DNA of 64,000 nt from positions 1-64,000 of the forward strand of contig NZ_JRHC01000009.1 in assembly GCF_000949475.1 (NCBI RefSeq). Direction: 5' to 3'. The number at the start of each line of letters is the position of its first letter. Positions within the stretch are counted from its first letter, which is position 1. The position numbers and the translations under genes are program-made. Below the pieces are notes generated by a model that made no database searches, had not been told where the DNA came from, and saw nothing but the letters and a program-made list of their open reading frames with translations. This stretch comes from Draconibacterium sediminis. GTDB taxonomy: Bacteria > Bacteroidota > Bacteroidia > Bacteroidales > Prolixibacteraceae. This document shows, piece by piece, positions 50,389 through 58,483 of this stretch.

Positions 50389-51663
50389 ATGAAAAAATCA
50401 AATCTATATCCACAAATAATTATCCTTAAGGGAAATGGAACATTCTCTTCGAAAGAGAGAAAATTCAAATCTCATTTTGAAATTGTGCATTATCCACAAC
50501 ATACTACAATAACTACAAAAATACGAGTTAGAAGAAAAAATTATTTTGAAAATAAAAACATATCGAACATTTGGGAATTAAATGGTTTAATTGATGGAAA
50601 TCTAACCATTCATGCTAAAAATCTTCTGCTCACAAATTTGTCCGATAATATTCTTACACTTTCATCATTTAAAGACCTGACAATCTATAAAACTCAGACA
50701 AATAATTTAACATCAGCTGAATTTCCTCTTGTTGGACTTTACAAAGGAGATTTTGAGACTAGTTTGGATGGTTGGGATATTCAATGTTTTGGAGACAAAG
50801 AAAAAGTTAAAATAATTCAGAACCAGAGTAAAAATTGGAATATCCAATTGGAAGGACTCAGCTTAAAACTAATAAAGCAGAAAAGCTCAAAAGAAGAATT
50901 TCTTTCAAAAGCAAATGATATTACTTCCTTACTTTCACTTGCGCTTGGTAATGACATAGTATTCAATAGACAGAAATATTATCGGGACAATGAATTAATT
51001 ATCGAAGATTGGAGAAGAAAAGTTGACGACCACTTTGGAGTTGAAGCTTGCGTTCCAGATTTCAGATTAGCCAATTTTATAGTAAAAACTTTGCACAATT
51101 ATGAAAAGTGGAATGACAAAAAAAGAAAGATTTTTTATGCAACAGTTACTGGAATTAATTCATCTAGCAGAGGTTTCCTGGAGGACAGGATTTTAAGAAT
51201 TTGTATTGCATGGGAAGGATTAGCCGGAAGTTGGTCTAAAAACAAGAAAAAGCCGAATTCAGAATTAAAACCATTAAAAGATTTGTTAATTGAAACTGTG
51301 GATGGATGTAGTCTGCCAAAAAACATTGATAAGAACTTTATTAAAACGAGAGTCTCAGATTCCTTAGATTGGGAAAAATCATCCGACTTTTTAACTAAAT
51401 TTTCGAACCAATATTTATTGGACGCTGAAAAACTGAAATTGGATTTTAAATCATTAGTAAAAGTCCGAAATGACATTGCTCATTCAGGTCTTTTCAAGAA
51501 AAAATATACGACAGATTTTCTAACTGATTTGATATATAATCACAAACTTGGATTACAAATAATTCTCTTGAAAGAATTAGAGTATGATGGATTAGTAGTA
51601 ACCAGTGAAAATAAATGGACAACTTATACAAAAATGGAAGAATTAATAAAACCCAGCCTATAA
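50389..51663 (+). CDS. HEPN-domain protein, ApeA-like (candidate defence or RNA-cleaving protein)
   Basis: The 424-residue cytoplasmic protein has a beta-rich N-terminal half (about 1-200) of the kind seen before ApeA/Apea-type HEPN domains, and a helical C-terminal half (about 210-410). The segment FKSLVKVRNDIAHSG near residue 363 contains R-N-D-I-A-H, the Rx4H motif that forms the active site of HEPN ribonucleases. HEPN proteins act in phage defence, toxin-antitoxin systems and RNA processing (established knowledge); a single-gene defence role is inference. The gene is bounded by GTTATAGGC just upstream and CCTATAAC overlapping its stop codon, a layout like a mobile gene cassette. No integron integrase is visible. 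Confidence 0.7.
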   Translation: MKKSNLYPQIIILKGNGTFSSKERKFKSHFEIVHYPQHTTITTKIRVRRKNYFENKNISNIWELNGLIDGNLTIHAKNLLLTNLSDNILTLSSFKDLTIYKTQTNNLTSAEFPLVGLYKGDFETSLDGWDIQCFGDKEKVKIIQNQSKNWNIQLEGLSLKLIKQKSSKEEFLSKANDITSLLSLALGNDIVFNRQKYYRDNELIIEDWRRKVDDHFGVEACVPDFRLANFIVKTLHNYEKWNDKKRKIFYATVTGINSSSRGFLEDRILRICIAWEGLAGSWSKNKKKPNSELKPLKDLLIETVDGCSLPKNIDKNFIKTRVSDSLDWEKSSDFLTKFSNQYLLDAEKLKLDFKSLVKVRNDIAHSGLFKKKYTTDFLTDLIYNHKLGLQIILLKELEYDGLVVTSENKWTTYTKMEELIKPSL

Positions 51664-52517
51664 CAAGGTAAATATTGCAGGGCGGGGTTTGGTGGTGTGC
51701 CAACTGCGGATTCTCGTTTCTTAGTTCCGTGTCCCTCTACTCGTGCCGATCTGTGATCGGTGTGCATTTCGGCAGAATTGAACCCGTTCTTTTCTGCCTG
51801 TCCCCCAATAATCGAAGACCGTAGGAATGGATTGGTCGATTTTAGTATCAATTCCACTGTTTTATTAAGTAAGATCCGGATTTCAGTAGAGAAACGAACT
51901 GTAATCTGATAGTCGAACTAATCCCTATAGCGGAGTGTATCTGGATAAATGAGTTTTGCCAGTCATCCGCTTTTGAAAATCATACAATAAACGCGTTGTG
52001 GATTATAATAAAGGATAAATCACTCATGTAATTGGATATTTATCTGATATGCATGGTATTTATTGCATAAATGTATGAGATAGCATTCAAATGTATGTTA
52101 ATATAGTCTATATGAATGATTAATCATACAGTGATTGGAGTAGTTCAGTTTCTATCAAGTACACTCTACAAAAACATACATAGCCCCTTGACAAGAATCC
52201 ATCCGGATCAATGGCATACGCCAAACTTTATATTTCCAGAATTCTAAATGAAATCTCAAATAGACACCTTCTTATAATTGATACTCTTCTCATCCAACGA
52301 GTCCGTTGGTAAAAACCCCATTTTTATCCAATCATTTCCAGGAAGATTATTGGAATTTTTATCGGTTTAATTTATTCACTGTTATTGCGTATGGAACACT
52401 ATTCTAATGTTATTCTTGAGCTCGAACAACGTTATTGAAATCGTGTTTGCAGCCGGATGCGTGCCATGTTTAATCTGGTAGCTTTCAATAAGACAAGTGT
52501 AGACAAGAGAATATAAA
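51664..52517. other. Gap between HEPN gene and hipBA
   Basis: About 850 bases with no supported gene. It contains a 6-base palindrome pair CCGATC-TGT-GATCGG near 51749, AT-rich DNA around 52040-52140, and the first copy of a 53-bp direct repeat at 52178-52230. The base composition shifts here, suggesting old junctions of mobile DNA; no further features are seen. Confidence 0.5.
52178..52230 (+). repeat. 53-bp direct repeat, copy 1
   Basis: The sequence beginning ACATAGCCCCTTGACAAGAA recurs at 57002-57054 with only three differences. Copy 1 lies 340 bases upstream of hipB, copy 2 just upstream of ardC. Confidence 0.9.
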
Positions 52518-52570
52518 AATGTTGATTATTATCTGCAAAATACGTATGTTTGTAGAAAATAATCAACATT
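52518..52570 (+). promoter_or_regulatory. hipBA operator-promoter
   Basis: A perfect 13-base inverted repeat (AATGTTGATTATT at 52518-52530 and AATAATCAACATT at 52558-52570) encloses a consensus promoter: TTG at 52522-52524 inside the left arm, 20 bases, then TATGTTTG at 52545-52552. The right arm touches the hipB start codon, so the leader is only about ten bases. HipB binding would block the promoter, the usual autoregulation. Confidence 0.8.
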
Positions 52571-52858
52571 ATGAGGCCGAAGAAAAATATTATTTTCCCC
52601 AAACACCTGCAAATTTTGGAACGTTTGGGAGAAAATATTAAACTGGCACGAAAAAGGAGAAAACTAACAACGGTTCAGGTAGCAGAGCGTGCAGATATCG
52701 ACAGGACAACGTTGTATCAGATAGAGAAAGGGAATCCTAAAGTATCTATGGGGGCTTATTTTAACGTCCTGAGAGTTTTAGGCCTGCAGGACGATTTCCT
52801 AAAACTGGCTGCCGATGATACCCTGGGCAGAAAGTTACAGGATTTGGATTTGTTGTAG
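52571..52858 (+). CDS. hipB: HipB-like XRE-family antitoxin
   Basis: The 95-residue protein is a Cro/C1-type helix-turn-helix regulator: LGENIKLARKRRKLTTVQVAERADIDRTTLYQIEKGNPKVSMGAY is the HTH (about residues 17-62, visible in parts such as TVQVAERADIDRTTL). It is followed 43 bases later by a hipA gene in the same direction, so this is a HipBA pair in which HipB binds and inhibits HipA and represses the operon. The operator-promoter directly upstream, with 13-base arms, supports autoregulation. Its length fits HipB antitoxins. It is part of the accessory cargo of the mobilizable element. Confidence 0.88.
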   Translation: MRPKKNIIFPKHLQILERLGENIKLARKRRKLTTVQVAERADIDRTTLYQIEKGNPKVSMGAYFNVLRVLGLQDDFLKLAADDTLGRKLQDLDLL

Positions 52859-52901
52859 AATCACGGTTACACATAAAGAGGTAACCATCGATATAAGAAA
52901 T

Positions 52902-54152
52902 ATGGCAACAGGTAAAACAGACATATATGTGTATGCTCACTGGAAGGGGCTTTCGGATCCTCAGTTGATTGGAATTCTCTCCGGGCATGCTGCAAAAGGA
53001 AGAAAAGCATTCAGCTTTGAATATGATACTTCCTGGCTGAATTCATCAGAGCACTACTTGCTGGATCCGGATATACAGTTTTACAGCGGCCCTCAATTTC
53101 CCAATAGCAAGGAAAATTTTGGTTTGTTTCTGGACAGTATGCCCGATACATGGGGGAGAACACTAATGAAACGACGGGCAGCGCAGAAAGCTGCGGAAAA
53201 AGGGGAAAGGGCAAAAACGTTGTATGAAGTAGATTATTTGCTGGGAGTACTGGATGAAAGCCGTATGGGAGCTTTGCGCTTTAAGTTAGATCCGGATGGA
53301 CCATTTCTCGATGAGAATAGAGAGTCTCCTACGCCTCCATGGTCATCCGTTGCAGAATTGCAGGAAGCTGCAAGTAATATTGAAAACGAAACAGACAACG
53401 ATAGTGTTAAAAAATGGTTGGCTATCCTGATTGCTCCGGGATCTTCACTGGGTGGGGCCAGACCCAAGGCCAACATATTGCACAAAGACAATAATCTCTG
53501 GATTGCAAAGTTTCCAGCCAAAAATGATATGGTGGATAAAGCAGCCTGGGAATACCTGGCCTGGAAACTGGCATTAAAAGCTGGGATCAACATGTCAGAG
53601 TGTAGGATCAATAAAGTTGCAGGTAAGTATAACACCTTTTTTACCAAACGTTTTGATCGGGAAAAAGAACAACGTATTCATTTTGCATCTGCAATGACCA
53701 TGACTGGAAATAATGAAGATACGATCAGGGATAATCCGGCCAGTTATCTGGAATTGGCTGAATTTGTTCAAACCCATGGCGCGCAGGTTAATGACAATTT
53801 GGAGCAATTGTGGAGAAGGATTGTTTTTAATATAGCCATTTCCAACACTGATGACCATTTACGGAACCACGGCTTTATTTTAACTGATAAAGGGTGGATA
53901 TTATCACCGGCGTATGATATAAATCCATCGATTGATAAAGACGGTTTGGCTTTAAATATTGATATGGATAACAATGATTTGGATTACAATCTTGCAAAAA
54001 GTGTTGGTGAATTCTTTCGTTTAGATAATGCAAAAATGGATCAGATCATAGAAGAAATCATTACTCAGGTAAAGAATTGGCGTAAAATGGCAAAGAATAT
54101 TGGGATCCCGAATAACGAGCAGGAGTTGATGGCCAAAGCATTTCGTGTATAA
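52902..54152 (+). CDS. hipA: HipA-like Ser/Thr kinase toxin
   Basis: I start at the ATG at 52902; a longer frame from 52815 would overlap hipB and begins with unrelated residues. The product is 416 residues. It has the HipA N-terminal subdomain (about 1-110, IYVYAHWKGLSDPQLIG, FGLFLDSMPDTWGR) and the kinase core with the Gly-rich loop SSLGGARPKAN, the Lys in LWIAKFPAKND, the catalytic loop SNTDDHLRNHGF near 313 and the metal-binding YDINPS near 338. HipA kinases phosphorylate targets such as glutamyl-tRNA synthetase and induce growth arrest (established for E. coli HipA). All kinase motifs are intact, so it should be active unless bound by HipB. Confidence 0.9.
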   Translation: MATGKTDIYVYAHWKGLSDPQLIGILSGHAAKGRKAFSFEYDTSWLNSSEHYLLDPDIQFYSGPQFPNSKENFGLFLDSMPDTWGRTLMKRRAAQKAAEKGERAKTLYEVDYLLGVLDESRMGALRFKLDPDGPFLDENRESPTPPWSSVAELQEAASNIENETDNDSVKKWLAILIAPGSSLGGARPKANILHKDNNLWIAKFPAKNDMVDKAAWEYLAWKLALKAGINMSECRINKVAGKYNTFFTKRFDREKEQRIHFASAMTMTGNNEDTIRDNPASYLELAEFVQTHGAQVNDNLEQLWRRIVFNIAISNTDDHLRNHGFILTDKGWILSPAYDINPSIDKDGLALNIDMDNNDLDYNLAKSVGEFFRLDNAKMDQIIEEIITQVKNWRKMAKNIGIPNNEQELMAKAFRV

Positions 54153-54453
54153 TTTATCTTTGATATTTTTTGTTGGTATTCTCCAGTGCCCCGGCCCATT
54201 CCCCTGACGGGCTTCAACGCTCCCTAAACCCGTTCGCCCACTCCCGGGAAACGTTCGCTGGTTTTGCCCTTACAGAAAAAAGCGCCTACAGGCATCACAC
54301 TCAAAAGCGCCATCCTTTCGTTTCACTACTGTCCTGCACTTTCCTTTTGCCCGCCCACCTAAGCGATTTAAGGGTTGTTAATTCTTAAAAGGTTGAAAAC
54401 AAAAGAAGACGCCCAAAGATCGCCAGCCTCCGCTAAAGCCCAAGCCCGTTAAA

Positions 54454-54534
54454 CCGCAAGGCTAAATAAATGTCCCGTTTTATCTGTTGAAAAGCTAAAT
54501 CCGGAATTTTAACAGTTACGGGACAGCCTTGCCG
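54454..54534. repeat. Large imperfect inverted repeat
   Basis: Nested arms pair in order: CAAGGCT (54457) with AGCCTTG (54525), GTCCCGT (54472) with ACGGGAC (54518), and CTGTTgAAAA (54484) with TTTTAACAG (54507). Together they could form an 80-base cruciform or RNA hairpin with small bulges. No gene lies across it. Confidence 0.75.
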
Positions 54535-54916
54535 TTTATCCACGGCTGGCAGTCCCCGGGCTTTCTTCTCTTTTTTTTCTTTTTTTCTCTTCTTTTGGGG
54601 ATTATTTTATTTTACCAAATAAAATTAAAACAGCCTGTTTTTTAGGTGAATTTAGCTTGTTCCGAATGGCTTCTGTTCGAAAGCATTCAACTACGTATAA
54701 ATTTAATGTTATCGAGGAAATATATTTAACCAAATAAAACGCTCACTGAAAAACAAAACGAAAAACAGACAAAAACAAAAGGGCTAAACAAAAAGTTGGT
54801 TAGCCTCAATCCGGTTGATTTGAATTTTGAAAGGGAAACAGTCAAGCCTGTTTCTCTTTCTTCTTTCAAGCCCGAAGTCCTTGCTATAGCTGGTGGGGGA
54901 GGGGTTGGCAAGATGT

Positions 54917-55001
54917 GATTTTGTTTCACAAAATCGCTTGTGCCTGTCCGGCAGGGACTTTTAATCTGGCGATTAAAAGCTGGATTAATTCTTCGAATTA
55001 A
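54917..55001 (+). other. Candidate origin of transfer (oriT) with three hairpins
   Basis: Three perfect inverted repeats follow one another: GATTTTGT/ACAAAATC (54917-54935), CTTTTAATC/GATTAAAAG (54958-54979) and TTAATTC/GAATTAA (54985-55001). They end 27 bases before mobC. Relaxase substrates usually have such repeats beside the nick site and next to the mob genes, so this is the best candidate oriT (inference). Confidence 0.55.
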
Positions 55002-55028
55002 GGTCTTTACAATTAAAATTTATAAGCC

Positions 55029-55406
55029 ATGTCACGCTACCGAAACCCGAGAGATAAAAAAACAGAAGCAGTTCGTGTTCGCTTCACTCCCATGGAAAAG
55101 AAATTACTCCGCGGCCGTTGTAAAAAAGAGGGCTATAAAAACCTGAGCAATTTTTTTCGGGCAAAGGCTATGCGTCATCGTGAGATTAAAAAGATTGAGG
55201 TCTCCCCTGAATTTACCACCCTGATTAAAAGCCTGGATTTTAACCTGAATAAAATAGGTGTGAATTTAAACCAGGTGGCAAAACAGATTAATACGAAAAA
55301 GAACGATGAGCTCACATCTGCCGACCGCCATACACTTGACAGGGTGCAACAAGAACTGAAAAAGTGTTTTTCCTCCCTTCAAAAATACATGGACCTGATC
55401 CGATAA
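55029..55406 (+). CDS. mobC: MobC-like mobilization accessory protein
   Basis: The 125-residue basic protein has a ribbon-helix-helix-like N-terminal part (VRVRFTPMEKKLLRGRCKKEGY) and the MobC signature in the C-terminal half (FNLNKIGVNLNQVAKQINT). MobC proteins help the relaxase open oriT DNA (established knowledge). It lies 22 bases before the relaxase gene in the same direction and directly after a hairpin-rich non-coding region, the common order oriT-mobC-mobA in Bacteroidota mobilizable elements. The start ATG at 55029 fits the family length; a longer overlapping frame at 54940 is in another phase and is not a gene. Confidence 0.88.
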   Translation: MSRYRNPRDKKTEAVRVRFTPMEKKLLRGRCKKEGYKNLSNFFRAKAMRHREIKKIEVSPEFTTLIKSLDFNLNKIGVNLNQVAKQINTKKNDELTSADRHTLDRVQQELKKCFSSLQKYMDLIR

Positions 55407-55428
55407 ATTCCTAATCAAGTATTAGACT

Positions 55429-56355
55429 ATGGTAATTGTGATGCATAAGAGTGCATATACCGAAAATGTAATGATGTATAACGAAAAGAAGGTAAACGAA
55501 GGAGTTGCCATGTTTTTTCATTTTAAAAATACCAGGTCGGTCAATCCGTTTAACTACGACGAACATCACCGCCTGAAGATCTTGCTGGATATTGAAGATG
55601 AAAATCCCCGGGCATGGAATAAGTGTTTTCATGTTTCGTTTAATCCATCAACCGAAGATTATAAAATTCTGGACGATGCTACCATCAAACTGGAAATTGA
55701 AAATATGATGGAACACATGGGCTATGGTCATCAGCCTTATTTTGTGTACCGCCACGAAGATCTGGAACGTGTTCACTTTCATGTGGTATCAACGCGGATT
55801 GATTGTGTAACACATCAAAAGATCAAGGATAATTTTGAGCGGCTGAAGATGCAACGTTTTTTACATCAGTTGGAAGAGAAATATAATCTGCCGTTGAAAG
55901 ATAAGCCACAGGAGATTAACTTTCGTTTCTCAGCCCGCAGCAGAAATATCAAACAGAACCTGGAGAATCTTTTCACACATTTGAATGGATTGGATGAACT
56001 CTCCACTAAAGATTTGTACGATCAGGCCTTGCTGACTTTTAAAGTTGAAGTTCAGAAATCGGGGAGAGGCCACATCGCTGTGGTTCTGGGCGATGATGGT
56101 AAACCGGCGCGCTATCCTATTCGCTTATCGAATTTTAAAAATAAACCGAAGTTTTATTCCAAAGAAAACAAGTTGGCAGAACATGAAACGGTTGAAAGAA
56201 AACAAAAAATCGATAAGTCTCAGGATATTGATTTAACCAAGGTTGGGGTTATTGCAAGGGATCTGAATCGGTTGGTGGAGCAGAGTAAGCAATCAAATAA
56301 GTCTACAAAACCAAAGATAAAGAATAGAAAAAAGGGGAGGCAGAAAAGATTTTAA
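55429..56355 (+). CDS. mobA: MobA-type relaxase/mobilization nuclease
   Basis: The 308-residue protein is a relaxase of the MobA/VirD2-like fold. The N-terminal segment AYTENVMMYNEKKVNEGVA carries the Tyr candidates and family signature, and the metal-binding triad is visible in YRHEDLERVHFHVVSTRID (His-x-His at about residues 114-116, plus an upstream His). The C-terminal third is basic and Lys-rich. It should nick oriT, stay covalently bound to the 5' end and guide the strand into a conjugative pore supplied by another element, since no type IV secretion genes are present here. It defines the island as mobilizable rather than self-transmissible. Confidence 0.92.
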   Translation: MVIVMHKSAYTENVMMYNEKKVNEGVAMFFHFKNTRSVNPFNYDEHHRLKILLDIEDENPRAWNKCFHVSFNPSTEDYKILDDATIKLEIENMMEHMGYGHQPYFVYRHEDLERVHFHVVSTRIDCVTHQKIKDNFERLKMQRFLHQLEEKYNLPLKDKPQEINFRFSARSRNIKQNLENLFTHLNGLDELSTKDLYDQALLTFKVEVQKSGRGHIAVVLGDDGKPARYPIRLSNFKNKPKFYSKENKLAEHETVERKQKIDKSQDIDLTKVGVIARDLNRLVEQSKQSNKSTKPKIKNRKKGRQKRF

Positions 56356-56366
56356 ACCTTAAATGT

Positions 56367-56795
56367 TCACCGACTTAGATAAGCTAGTTTTAATTCAATC
56401 TGAGTTTTTCTGTTCTGAGGAACTTTCAGCCAGTGCAATGCTGGTTCTAGTGCAGAAAATACCTGGTATTTTGAAGAATGTTTATAACTTCTAACGTACT
56501 GTACGGCCTTGTTGAGCAGTGATTCGGAGGCCAGAATGGCAAATTTCTTCAATCCCGTATGATCAATATTGTCGAATACAAAGTGACTTAGATCTTCAAT
56601 TTCTGCGAAGTTCAACTGTGTGTTTGCGTTTCGAATATCAATTAAGATGGAATATTCCTTTCGAAAAAATGGATTGCTTTTTAAATCGGTAATTACTCTT
56701 TCAACACTTTGCTGATCGAGTAAATTATTGTGGGAAACAATTATCAGTCTTAAACTTTCTATGATATGCAAATTTTCACTTGAAGATAACATCAC
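56367..56795 (-). CDS. Hypothetical protein, STAS/SpoIIAA-like fold
   Basis: The 142-residue cytoplasmic protein alternates beta strands and helices in the pattern of SpoIIAA/STAS-like small proteins: SLRLIIVSHN, EYSILIDIRNANTQLNFAEIEDL (in parts) and KFAILASESL. Similar short proteins occur in Bacteroidota genomes without known function. It is convergent with mobA, with 11 bases between the stops, and divergent from ardC across a hairpin-rich gap. Nothing around it reveals its role, and I do not assign one beyond the fold. Confidence 0.55.
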   Translation of the reverse strand: MMLSSSENLHIIESLRLIIVSHNNLLDQQSVERVITDLKSNPFFRKEYSILIDIRNANTQLNFAEIEDLSHFVFDNIDHTGLKKFAILASESLLNKAVQYVRSYKHSSKYQVFSALEPALHWLKVPQNRKTQIELKLAYLSR

Positions 56796-56903
56796 ATCTT
56801 AATTGGTAATACAGGCATTAAAGTAAGCTAATTTTTTAAAATGAATTACTGTCGCCAGGAATAATGAGTAGGATATTGCCATAAATCCTGTCAAAGTTAC
56901 TTC

Positions 56904-56954
56904 GCCGCCCGGAAAAGTCAAGGGCGGCTGGTATTGCCCATTTTTTGCCAGCCG
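56904..56954 (+). promoter_or_regulatory. Mutually exclusive hairpins (possible attenuator)
   Basis: GCCGCCC (56904-56910) pairs with GGGCGGC (56922-56928), while the overlapping CGGCTGG (56925-56931) pairs with CCAGCCG (56948-56954). Only one of the two stems can form at a time, as in attenuators. It lies 150 bases upstream of ardC. Confidence 0.4.
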
Positions 56955-57001
56955 TCCTTCGGAGCTGTTCAGTTTTTATTTAGAATACTCCATAAAAACT
57001 G

Positions 57002-57054
57002 ACATAGCCCCTTGACAAGAATCCATCCGGCTCAATGGCATGCGCCAAAATTTA
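57002..57054 (+). repeat. 53-bp direct repeat, copy 2
   Basis: This is the second copy of the repeat at 52178-52230, 50 of 53 bases identical. It ends 48 bases before the ardC start. Confidence 0.9.
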
Positions 57055-57102
57055 ATGGCGTGCCAGTAGCCGAAATAAACCCGCAGGGCAGCGGTGGATT
57101 CA

Positions 57103-58023
57103 ATGAGTAAATTTGATATTTATGAAACAGTTACTAATTTGATTGTTGAACGCCTGGAAGCAGGTGTAATTCCTTGGCATATGCCTTGGAAAACCGCAAG
57201 TGCTATTCCTCGTAACCTGGTATCTAAAAAGCCTTACCGGGGATTCAATTTCTGGTACTTGCTTAGCTTTGGTTTCGAAAGGCCTTATTTCCTTACTTTC
57301 AAACAAGTTCAGGACCTTGGTGGAAAGATCAAAAAGGGATCTTCATCATTTATGATTGTATTCTGGAAAATGGTGGAATACGAAAAAGATGATGAAACCA
57401 AGGAAATTCCAATGCTTCGTTATTATCGGGTATTTCATATTGATGATATAGAAGGTATTGATCCTGATAAAATTCCTGAGAACACTGCTCACGATCATGA
57501 TTTCGATCCAATTGCTTCCTGTGAGCAGCTTATCCAGTTTTGGTCTGATTCTCCAGTAATAAAGCTTGATCAGAAAAGAGCCTGTTATATTCCTTCATTA
57601 GATGAGGTCCACATGCCTGGAGCAAGAACTTTCTTTCAGGATGAAGAATTCTACTCTACGATTTTTCATGAATTGTGTCACTCTACAGGTCATCGTAAAC
57701 GGTTAAATCGTCACGAAAGGTTTTCTAACCTTAATTTTGCAAGTAAAGATTACTCGCAAGAGGAACTTGTAGCCGAAATGGGAGCTGCATACCTTTGCGG
57801 TATATGTGGCATTGAAAATGCTACCATCGATAATAGTGCAGCTTATATTCAAGGATGGTTAAAGAAGCTAAAAAGCGATAAGAAGTTTATTGTTCTGGCT
57901 TCCGGATTAGCTCAAAAAGCTGTTGATTATATTCTGGATCATCAGGATTCGAATCCTAAACCAGTTACTAGTAGATCCAAAAGGGAGAAAGGTAAATCGG
58001 CTTCTTTTTCAATGAATTTCTGA
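57103..58023 (+). CDS. ArdC-family antirestriction protein with zincin-like domain
   Basis: I take the ATG at 57103 as start; a GTG nine bases earlier is in frame. The 306-residue protein has the ArdC N-terminal ssDNA-binding domain (about 1-130, beginning YETVTNLIVERLEAGVIPWHMPWK in parts) with the family motifs NLVSKKPYRGFN and GSSSFMIVFWK. A metallopeptidase-like domain follows, with FHELCHSTGH near residue 188 (HExxH) and a distal Glu in EELVAEMGAAYLC. ArdC proteins protect incoming conjugated DNA from restriction (established for ArdC of pSA). It therefore supports establishment of the mobilizable element in a new host. Its stop overlaps the convergent higA end by 15 bases. Confidence 0.9.
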   Translation: MSKFDIYETVTNLIVERLEAGVIPWHMPWKTASAIPRNLVSKKPYRGFNFWYLLSFGFERPYFLTFKQVQDLGGKIKKGSSSFMIVFWKMVEYEKDDETKEIPMLRYYRVFHIDDIEGIDPDKIPENTAHDHDFDPIASCEQLIQFWSDSPVIKLDQKRACYIPSLDEVHMPGARTFFQDEEFYSTIFHELCHSTGHRKRLNRHERFSNLNFASKDYSQEELVAEMGAAYLCGICGIENATIDNSAAYIQGWLKKLKSDKKFIVLASGLAQKAVDYILDHQDSNPKPVTSRSKREKGKSASFSMNF

Positions 58024-58473
58024 TCGTATGGCTAATGAAGCCCCCAAATCCTTTTTAGTATTCATTAAGCTGGCATCACGAAATTGCCTGTTAATCTCGT
58101 TTTTCAGTTTGTATGGACGATTAAAGGCTTCCTGTGAAATCTGAAAATATTCAGATAGTTTGCGTATTGTTTCTTTTGACAAGCCTTTCTGGTAATTCAG
58201 AATCTTTGAAACTGTTCCTTTCGACAACCCCAGGAGTTTTGCCAATCCAACTGCTCTAAGGCTGTTCTCTTCCATTAATGACTTAATAAGTTGTACAGGG
58301 TCAAGATCATTAAAGGTCCTGTGTTCCGAATCCCACTTCTCAATGAGAAGCGTTAACAACTCAATTTCATCATCAAGGGTAGGAGAGGCCTTTGAAAGAA
58401 GATTCTCAAGGATATTACAATAGTTGTTGTACTGTTCTTCAGTTTTTATTACTGTATATTTTAAAGCTTCCAT
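58009..58473 (-). CDS. higA: HigA-like antitoxin, XRE-family
   Basis: The 154-residue protein has an N-terminal helical HigA-type region (about 1-60, NILENLLSKASPTLDDEIELL in parts) and an HTH with AVGLAKLLGLSKGTVSKIL near residues 75-95. It is the second gene after higB on the minus strand, 10 bases apart, the typical toxin-first order of higBA loci. HigA neutralises HigB and represses the operon. Its C-terminal end overlaps ardC by 15 bases in convergent orientation. Confidence 0.88.
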   Translation of the reverse strand: MEALKYTVIKTEEQYNNYCNILENLLSKASPTLDDEIELLTLLIEKWDSEHRTFNDLDPVQLIKSLMEENSLRAVGLAKLLGLSKGTVSKILNYQKGLSKETIRKLSEYFQISQEAFNRPYKLKNEINRQFRDASLMNTKKDLGASLAIRSEIH

Positions 58474-58483
58474 GTCTCTTTGA

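Larger units (their letters stand above)
54153..55028. other. Non-coding region upstream of mobC
   Basis: This 876-base stretch lacks a supported gene. A GC-rich part (54180-54360) has small open frames without family features. It contains a large imperfect inverted repeat (54454-54534) and three perfect hairpins next to mobC (54917-55001), listed separately. Confidence 0.6.
56796..57102. other. Gap upstream of ardC with alternative hairpins
   Basis: This 307-base gap holds two mutually exclusive stems (56904-56928 and 56925-56954) and the second copy of the 53-bp direct repeat (57002-57054). No gene is seen. Confidence 0.6.

Noticed and set aside
51624-51857. Small minus-strand gene after the HEPN gene
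   Set aside because: It overlaps the HEPN coding end and its composition is not protein-like.
54170-54388. Small gene in the GC-rich stretch after hipA
   Set aside because: Low-complexity, no family features, no ribosome-binding context.
54531-54546. DnaA box (TTATCCACG) as part of a replication origin
   Set aside because: A single near-match inside a short hairpin, without other boxes or a rep gene.
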